The notes below the pieces were generated by a model. The model had not been told where the DNA came from, ran no database searches, and saw only the letters and a program-made list of their open reading frames with translations. From the NCBI GenBank assembly GCA_900757285.1, contig CAAENI010000036.1, forward strand, positions 1 to 5,550: DNA of 5,550 nucleotides, written 5' to 3'. Made by a program: the position numbers and the translations under genes. This DNA is from an uncultured Collinsella sp. (GTDB taxonomy: Bacteria > Actinomycetota > Coriobacteriia > Coriobacteriales > Coriobacteriaceae). This document shows positions 1-5,550 of this stretch, one piece after another. Position 1 is the stretch's first letter; the number at the start of each line of letters is the position of its first letter.

Positions 1-379
1 CGACGAGGACGAGATGCACGAGCTCAACCACGAGTGGCGTGGCATCGACCGCACCACCGATGTGCTCTCGTTTGAATGCGACTCGGCCTTTGACGAGGAT
101 ATTCCCGCCGACGAGACGCTCGAGCTCGGCGATATCATCTTGGCCCCGCAGGTCATTGCCCGTCAGGCCCCCGGCTTTGGCAATAGCCCTGCCGACGAGT
201 GCCGCCTGATGCTCGTACACGGCATGCTGCACCTGCTGGGGTATGACCATATCGAGGACGACGAGGCCGAGGTCATGGAGGCCCGCGAGGACGCTATCCT
301 GCGCGATCTGGCGCTCGAGCGCGGCGAGGACCCCAAACTCGTTCACGTCGGCCCCATCACCAATCATGCCCACGACTAG
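1..379 (+). CDS. ybeY: Endoribonuclease YbeY, 3' part (5' end outside window)
   Basis: YbeY is a zinc-dependent, single-strand-specific endoribonuclease that acts in 16S rRNA 3'-end maturation and 70S ribosome quality control in the cytoplasm. The reading frame is open from base 2. Residues before the first visible ATG (base 14) already match the family (acidic residues leading into ELNHEWRGID), so that ATG is internal and the true start lies upstream. Visible signatures are TTDVLSF (bases 53-73), LGDIILAP, and the metal-binding motif HGMLHLLGYDH, whose three histidines are encoded at 218-220, 230-232 and 248-250. The catalytic C-terminal half is therefore complete. The tail after this motif is acidic, then ends in a short polar stretch (GPITNHAHD). 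The stop codon TAG at 377-379 overlaps the Shine-Dalgarno sequence of dgkA, which starts nine bases later, implying a shared transcript. Identity is secure; only the N-terminus is missing. Confidence 0.96.
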   Translation, partial: DEDEMHELNHEWRGIDRTTDVLSFECDSAFDEDIPADETLELGDIILAPQVIARQAPGFGNSPADECRLMLVHGMLHLLGYDHIEDDEAEVMEAREDAILRDLALERGEDPKLVHVGPITNHAHD

Positions 380-388
380 GAGCCGCCT

Positions 389-766
389 ATGATTCCCGGA
401 TCGAACAAGGACCATCCGTCCTTTTTAAAGTCGTTCTCCTACGCCATGGAGGGCTTCGTCACCGCCGTCAAGACCGAGCGCAACATTAAGGTTATGCTCG
501 TAGCGGGCGTGTGCACCATCATTGCCGGCTGCATCGTGGGGCTCGACATTGCCGAGTGGGCCACGATTATCATCTGCTGCGGCCTGGTGATTCACGGCGA
601 GCTGTGCAATACCGCCATGGAGGCCATTGTCGATCTGGCGACCCAGGAGCTCCATCCGCTGGCAAAACGCGCCAAGGACATCGCCGCCGCCTCGGTATAC
701 GTACTTTCAATCACCGCCGCGATTGTGGGCTTGCTGGTATTTGCCCACGCGCTCGGCTTTATTTAG
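389..766 (+). CDS. dgkA: Diacylglycerol kinase family protein, probable undecaprenol kinase
   Basis: This is a small integral membrane kinase of 125 residues. In Gram-positive bacteria, members of this family phosphorylate undecaprenol, feeding the lipid carrier of peptidoglycan synthesis; the proteobacterial enzyme uses diacylglycerol. The substrate here is inferred from lineage. The sequence shows a short amphipathic N-terminus (about 10-32), three hydrophobic segments (about 35-52, 55-70 and 99-122), and the family signature GELCNTAMEAIVD at 70-82 followed by HPLAKRAKD at 89-97. By comparison with E. coli DgkA, Glu71 is the likely catalytic base, with Asn74, Glu78, Asp82, Lys96 and Asp97 forming the nucleotide and metal site. 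Length is typical. The ATG is preceded by AGGAG at 378-382 with six-base spacing, overlapping the ybeY stop. Era follows after 12 bases. In Firmicutes a cytidine deaminase gene (cdd) often sits between dgkA and era; it is absent here. Confidence 0.93.
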   Translation: MIPGSNKDHPSFLKSFSYAMEGFVTAVKTERNIKVMLVAGVCTIIAGCIVGLDIAEWATIIICCGLVIHGELCNTAMEAIVDLATQELHPLAKRAKDIAAASVYVLSITAAIVGLLVFAHALGFI

Positions 767-778
767 AAAGGGATTCCC

Positions 779-1846
779 ATGTCCGACAATATGCAGCCTA
801 TCGATGAAATTTTGGACGACGAGTCCCCGGATGCTAAGGCGACCGAGGCCTATGAGGAAGTCGAGGAGTTCGACCCGTTTGAGGGCATGAGCGACGAGGA
901 ACTCGACGCCCTGTGCGACGAGGACGACAGCCTCGCGGGCTTTGGCGACGTTGAGCCCGGTTTCCGCAGTGGCTTCGTGGCCTTGGTCGGCCGCCCCAAC
1001 GCCGGTAAGTCAACGCTGCTCAACGCCTGCTATGGCAAAAAGGTCGCCATCACCTCGCCGGTGGCCCAGACGACCCGCCGCCGCATGCGCGCCGTCGTCA
1101 ACCGCCCCGGCTACCAGCTGGTCTTTGTCGATACCCCGGGTATCCACAAGCCCAAGGACGGTCTAGGGTCCGAGCTCAATAAAAGTGCGCTGTTCGAGCT
1201 GAACGATGTCGATGTTGTCGCGTTTTTGATTGATGCCACCAAACCGATCGGCAGGGGAGACGCCTGGGTTGCCGAGCGCGTCAGATGCGCCCGTTGCAAG
1301 AAGGTCCTGGTGCTCACCAAGGCCGATGAAGCCGACCCCGCACAGGTCATGGAGCAGCTTAAGGCCGCCCACGAGCTTATGGAATATGACGACGAGATCG
1401 TGACGTCGTCGGTCAAGAACTTTAACGTCGATGCCTTCATCGAGACCGTTGCGCACTTTTTGCCCGAGGGTCCGCGTTGGTTCCCCGAGGACATGGGTAC
1501 CGACGCTTCCGATGAGACGCTCGTTGCCGAGTTTGTGCGCGAGAAGGTCTTGCGCCGCACCCGTGATGAGATCCCGCACTCCGTGGGTGTGATTTGCGAT
1601 GCGCTTGAGCAGACCAAGAAGGTGCTGCGCGTGCACGCCACCATTTACGTCGAGCGCGAGGGCCAAAAGGGCATCATCATCGGCAAGGGCGGCGAGATGA
1701 TCAAACATATCGGCATCGACGCCCGTCGCGACCTTGAGCGCATCTTTGGCACCCAGGTCTTTTTGGAGCTGGACGTGAAGGTCAAGGCCGGCTGGCGTGA
1801 CGACGAGGCCCAGATTCGCCGCTTAGGCTATAACGCCGAGGATTAG
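779..1846 (+). CDS. era: GTPase Era with acidic N-terminal extension
   Basis: Era is an essential GTPase that binds the 3' end of 16S rRNA and assists 30S subunit assembly, partly at the membrane. The G domain runs from about residue 63 to 230: P-loop GRPNAGKST (71-79), the switch I QTTR (97-100), DTPG (118-121), G4 TKAD (180-183) and G5 region SSVK (210-213). The C-terminal KH domain follows, with GIIIGKGGEMIK at 298-309 as its GxxG RNA-binding loop. At 355 residues it exceeds the usual ~300 because of some 60 N-terminal residues before the G domain. That segment has about 24 Asp/Glu and only one Lys. The start at 779 is supported by an AAAGGG-type Shine-Dalgarno (768-772) six bases upstream and by its position 12 bases after dgkA; an internal ATG at 887 has a poorly spaced GAGGG and would still leave an extension of about 25 residues. 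G4 uses Thr instead of the commoner Asn (NKxD), a variant known in actinobacterial Era proteins. Confidence 0.96.
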   Translation: MSDNMQPIDEILDDESPDAKATEAYEEVEEFDPFEGMSDEELDALCDEDDSLAGFGDVEPGFRSGFVALVGRPNAGKSTLLNACYGKKVAITSPVAQTTRRRMRAVVNRPGYQLVFVDTPGIHKPKDGLGSELNKSALFELNDVDVVAFLIDATKPIGRGDAWVAERVRCARCKKVLVLTKADEADPAQVMEQLKAAHELMEYDDEIVTSSVKNFNVDAFIETVAHFLPEGPRWFPEDMGTDASDETLVAEFVREKVLRRTRDEIPHSVGVICDALEQTKKVLRVHATIYVEREGQKGIIIGKGGEMIKHIGIDARRDLERIFGTQVFLELDVKVKAGWRDDEAQIRRLGYNAED

Positions 1847-1861
1847 GGACACGCGGCGCGT

Positions 1862-2611
1862 ATGGCAGGTTCTCGTACATATCGCACGAAAGTGCTCGTG
1901 CTCGATAAGACGAAGCTCAAAGAGACGGACCTGATCCTGACGATGCTTGACGAGCGGGGTCGGCAGGTTCGTGCCGTGGCAAAGGGCGCCCGCAAACCCG
2001 GCGGACGCCTGGCTGCGCGCTGCGAGATGTTCTGTACCGTTGATCTGCTGCTTGCGCATGGACGGTCGCTCGACGTGGTTTCCCAGGCCGAGCTTATGGA
2101 GGCGCCGCTCGGCGCCGCGCCCGATTACGAGATGACATGCTCCGCAAGCGCGATCGCCGAGGTCGCGCGCGTGTGCTCGTTCGAGGACGCCGAGGATCCG
2201 TTTACCTTTGCCATCACGCAGCGGGCGCTCACACTTGTCGGCAGCGGGCTCGACGCGGCACATATGGACCTGCTCGTGGCGGCCTTTGTCTTTAAATTGC
2301 TGTCGCACGTTGGCTACCGACCCGATTTTTCGGCATGCGTGCTGTGCGGAGACCCGATGCTGTCGTATTTTTCGCCCCAGGCGGGCGGCCTCATGTGCGG
2401 GTCGTGCGCGTCGAGCGTGCCCGGTGCCGAGCTGGTGTCGACCGGTGAGGTCGCATGGCTGCGCGCCCTCATGTCCATGACCTTCGATGCGCTTATGGCC
2501 GAGAGGATCGACACGCATACGGCGGCGTTCTTGCTCGGGCTTTCGCATGTGTGGGCTGCGACGCACACCGATCAGCGCCTCCGTGCGATGGAATTCATGT
2601 TGGGTCGGTGA
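1862..2611 (+). CDS. recO: DNA repair protein RecO
   Basis: RecO is the recombination mediator of the RecFOR pathway: it binds single-stranded DNA and RecR, displaces SSB and helps load RecA at gaps, and it anneals complementary strands. The 249-residue length fits the family. The N-terminal OB-fold is seen in residues 7-80, with the conserved run TKVLVL, KETDLILTMLDERG (20-33) and VRAVAKGARKPGGRLA (36-51). The C-terminal helical domain contains a four-cysteine zinc site, Cys159-x2-Cys162 and Cys179-x2-Cys182, as in zinc-bearing RecO proteins. The ATG at 1862 lies 15 bases after the era stop. Its ribosome-binding site is weak: the best match is AGGGA at 1845-1849, 12 bases away and overlapping the era stop, so translation may rely on coupling to era. 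No terminator is visible downstream. It is usual for recO to follow era, and the identity is clear from the N-terminal motif plus the cysteines. Confidence 0.94.
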   Translation: MAGSRTYRTKVLVLDKTKLKETDLILTMLDERGRQVRAVAKGARKPGGRLAARCEMFCTVDLLLAHGRSLDVVSQAELMEAPLGAAPDYEMTCSASAIAEVARVCSFEDAEDPFTFAITQRALTLVGSGLDAAHMDLLVAAFVFKLLSHVGYRPDFSACVLCGDPMLSYFSPQAGGLMCGSCASSVPGAELVSTGEVAWLRALMSMTFDALMAERIDTHTAAFLLGLSHVWAATHTDQRLRAMEFMLGR

Positions 2612-2630
2612 TGATGCGCAGGCACGGGCT

Positions 2631-2651
2631 GCTTGTGGTAACATACCGACC
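2631..2651 (+). promoter_or_regulatory. Possible extended -10 promoter for rpsO
   Basis: The hexamer TAACAT at 2639-2644 matches TATAAT at four positions, including the key A2 and T6, and is preceded by TGG (2636-2638), giving an extended -10 (TGn). There is no convincing -35 at the expected distance. A start near 2651 would give a leader of about 100 bases before rpsO. A six-pair dyad, TACCGA (2644-2649) with TTGGTA (2654-2659) including one G-T pair, directly follows the -10. It could be an operator-like element, or an RNA hairpin in read-through transcripts from recO. The call is inferred from position and hexamer only. Confidence 0.35.
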
Positions 2652-2659
2652 TGTTGGTA

Positions 2660-2729
2660 CCTCGACCTTGGTTGCTCGCTCCACCGGCGGCTTCCCAGTC
2701 CGAGGCGAATCGAGTCGCCCGTGGGCGAC
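2660..2729 (+). promoter_or_regulatory. Candidate structured rpsO leader (S15 autoregulation)
   Basis: Three short complementary relations occupy the rpsO leader. CCTCG (2660-2664) pairs with CGAGG (2701-2705). GGCGA (2704-2708) pairs with TCGCC (2715-2719). The same TCGCC, extended to GTCGCC (2714-2719), pairs with GGCGAC (2724-2729) across a CGTG loop. The last two hairpins cannot coexist, and the downstream one ends eight bases before the Shine-Dalgarno region. S15 is known to repress its own mRNA through structurally different leaders in several phyla, including a pseudoknot/two-hairpin alternative in E. coli. A regulatory role here is inference from complementarity; nothing about S15 binding is visible directly. 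Confidence 0.4.
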
Positions 2730-2749
2730 GCAAAACGAAAGGTGAAACA

Positions 2750-3028
2750 ATGACTGTTTCCAAAGAGCGCAAGGCGGAGCTGACTGCCCAGTTCGGTAAC
2801 ACCCCGGTCGATACCGGCAACCCCAAGGTTCAGGTCGCCATCCTGACCGAGCGCATCAAGGAGCTGACCGAGCACATGAAGTCCCACCAGAAGGACTTCC
2901 ACACCCGTCGTGGCCTGCTCATGCTCGTCGGCCGTCGTCGTCGTCTTCTCTCCTACATCAAGAAGAACGACATCGTCGAGTACCGTGAGCTCATCAAGGC
3001 TCTGGGCATCCGCGACAACATCCAGTAG
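2750..3028 (+). CDS. rpsO: 30S ribosomal protein S15
   Basis: S15 is a primary-binding protein of the small subunit. It binds the three-way junction of helices 20-22 in the 16S central domain and organises platform assembly. The 92-residue product is close to the usual ~89. It shows the conserved central signature: DTGNPKVQVAILTERI (21-36), LTEHMKSHQKDFHTRRGLL (39-57) including the rRNA-contacting His/Asp/Ser cluster, and the basic GRRRRLLSYI (61-70). It ends in the normal LIKALGIRDNIQ. The start at 2750 is chosen because the conserved N-terminus begins there and a GAAAGGTGA Shine-Dalgarno (2737-2745) precedes it. The frame is open further up to a TTG at 2654, but that stretch does not look like S15 and covers the structured leader. 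Codon choice is strongly biased (Arg CGT, Lys AAG), as expected for high expression. It is separated from pnp by a terminator, as in many rpsO-pnp loci. Confidence 0.98.
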   Translation: MTVSKERKAELTAQFGNTPVDTGNPKVQVAILTERIKELTEHMKSHQKDFHTRRGLLMLVGRRRRLLSYIKKNDIVEYRELIKALGIRDNIQ

Positions 3029-3042
3029 GATTTGTACATGCT

Positions 3043-3074
3043 AAGAGCGTCCTGCGCAGCGGGGCGCTCTTTTT
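3043..3074 (+). terminator. Intrinsic terminator after rpsO
   Basis: AAGAGCGTCCT (3043-3053) pairs with GGGGCGCTCTT (3061-3071), giving eleven pairs with two G-T wobbles. A further G-C pair (3054-3060) leaves the loop CGCAG. A run of five T (3070-3074) follows immediately. It lies 14 bases after the rpsO stop. It should end most rpsO transcripts, and leakage through it may set the pnp share of the transcript, as known for the rpsO-pnp terminator of E. coli. Confidence 0.9.
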
Positions 3075-3080
3075 GTGTAA

Positions 3081-3164
3081 GGGCGTGAACAATCACGCTC
3101 TGAAGCGTGGCGGGGGCAGGGGGCCCGCGTCACATGAGAAGCCCGCAGGCAAGGGGCCTGTGGG
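3081..3164 (+). promoter_or_regulatory. Structured 5' leader of pnp with tandem hairpins
   Basis: Four potential hairpins fill the leader. A: bases 3081-3088 with 3093-3100, eight pairs, ACAA loop. B: TCACGCT (3093-3099) with AGCGTGG (3104-3110), mutually exclusive with A. C: 3107-3115 with 3124-3133, nine pairs with one bulged G at 3127, partly overlapping B. D: CCCGCAGGC (3142-3150) with GCCTGTGGG (3156-3164), nine pairs with one wobble and the loop AAGGG, ending two bases before the Shine-Dalgarno region. In E. coli the pnp leader forms a long stem that is cut by RNase III, after which PNPase represses its own mRNA. A similar role here is inferred from position and structure. No convincing promoter hexamers are seen between the terminator and pnp. 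Confidence 0.45.
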
Positions 3165-3177
3165 GTAAAGGAGAACA

Positions 3178-5424
<2,247 letters not shown>

Positions 5425-5447
5425 CAGCCGTACATAACCAGCACCGC

Positions 5448-5478
5448 AAGGGCGACTCCGGACAGGGGTCGCCCTTTT
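5448..5478 (+). terminator. Intrinsic terminator after pnp
   Basis: AAGGGCGAC (5448-5456) pairs perfectly with GTCGCCCTT (5468-5476). The stem continues as TCC with GGG (one wobble), closing the loop GGACA (5460-5464). Four T (5475-5478) follow. A short outer match, CAGCA (5439-5443) with TGCTG (5478-5482), could lengthen the stem. It lies 23 bases after the pnp stop and marks the end of the rpsO-pnp unit. Confidence 0.9.
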
Positions 5479-5482
5479 GCTG

Positions 5483-5550
5483 TTCCCGGCGGGGGCCGCG
5501 GGTAAAGTTTCCTGCTCTACAGTCCTGCTCACGACGGAGGCCACATTAAG
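5483..5550 (+). promoter_or_regulatory. Upstream region and ribosome-binding site of a following gene
   Basis: After the terminator the DNA holds two weak -10-like hexamers, TAAAGT (5503-5508) and TACAGT (5518-5523), neither with a good -35. A strong Shine-Dalgarno GGAGG lies at 5536-5540. No ATG, GTG or TTG follows within the window at a usable distance, so the next plus-strand gene would start at or just after base 5551. Its identity cannot be seen. Confidence 0.3.

Noticed and set aside
14..16. ATG at base 14 as the ybeY start
   Set aside because: YbeY-like residues continue upstream to the window edge, and the protein would lack its N-terminal third.
2654..2749. In-frame upstream TTG start that would extend S15 by 32 residues
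   Set aside because: The added residues do not resemble S15, no Shine-Dalgarno precedes the TTG, and a good one sits directly before the ATG at 2750.
1823..2902. 359-codon minus-strand open frame over recO and rpsO
   Set aside because: It overlaps two conserved genes and a structured leader, is rich in Arg/His/Gly without domain features, and has no visible start context. It is treated as a shadow.
3088..3093. AACAAT as a -10 for pnp
   Set aside because: The first base does not fit, no -35 is found at 16-18 bases, and it lies within the loop of hairpin A.
3112..3165. G-quadruplex from the G runs at 3112-3116, 3119-3123, 3153-3156 and 3162-3165
   Set aside because: One loop would be about 29 bases, and the same Gs are better explained by stems C and D.

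Overview
The window is a stretch of ordinary housekeeping chromosome from a high-GC bacterium. All real genes lie on the plus strand. Gene content and order are ybeY-dgkA-era-recO-rpsO-pnp. The dgkA gene between ybeY and era recalls the Firmicute order ybeY-dgkA-cdd-era-recO, but the DNA is GC-rich and the Era protein has a TKxD-type G4 motif that is familiar from Actinobacteria. Together these suggest a member of the Coriobacteriia (a Collinsella-like gut actinobacterium). That assignment is inference from gene order and protein style; no database search was done.

Positions 1-2611 form one compact transcription unit with gaps of only 9-15 bases. It holds the 3' part of ybeY (endoribonuclease, 16S rRNA maturation), dgkA (membrane lipid kinase, probably undecaprenol kinase), era (GTPase of 30S assembly) and recO (recombination mediator). 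The unit starts upstream of the window. No Rho-independent terminator is visible after recO.

Positions 2612-3177 carry a 138-base leader with a possible extended -10 promoter and mutually exclusive hairpins, then rpsO (ribosomal protein S15), a strong intrinsic terminator, and a second structured leader. This is the conserved rpsO-pnp pairing known from many bacteria. Positions 3178-5424 encode the complete polynucleotide phosphorylase (PNPase), with two RNase PH cores, KH and S1 domains and an Arg-rich tail. A second strong intrinsic terminator follows at 5448-5478. The last 70 bases hold only weak promoter-like hexamers and a good Shine-Dalgarno sequence for a gene that would begin beyond the window.

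Functionally the set is RNA-centred: YbeY and Era mature the 30S subunit, S15 is an early 30S assembly protein, and PNPase degrades and processes RNA. RecO and DgkA are the DNA-repair and envelope passengers usually seen at this locus. I found no mobile element, CRISPR, tRNA, rRNA or unknown gene system. The parts most worth a second look are the two untranslated leaders (before rpsO and before pnp), each with a central segment able to pair with either neighbour, and the unusual acidic N-terminal extension of Era.
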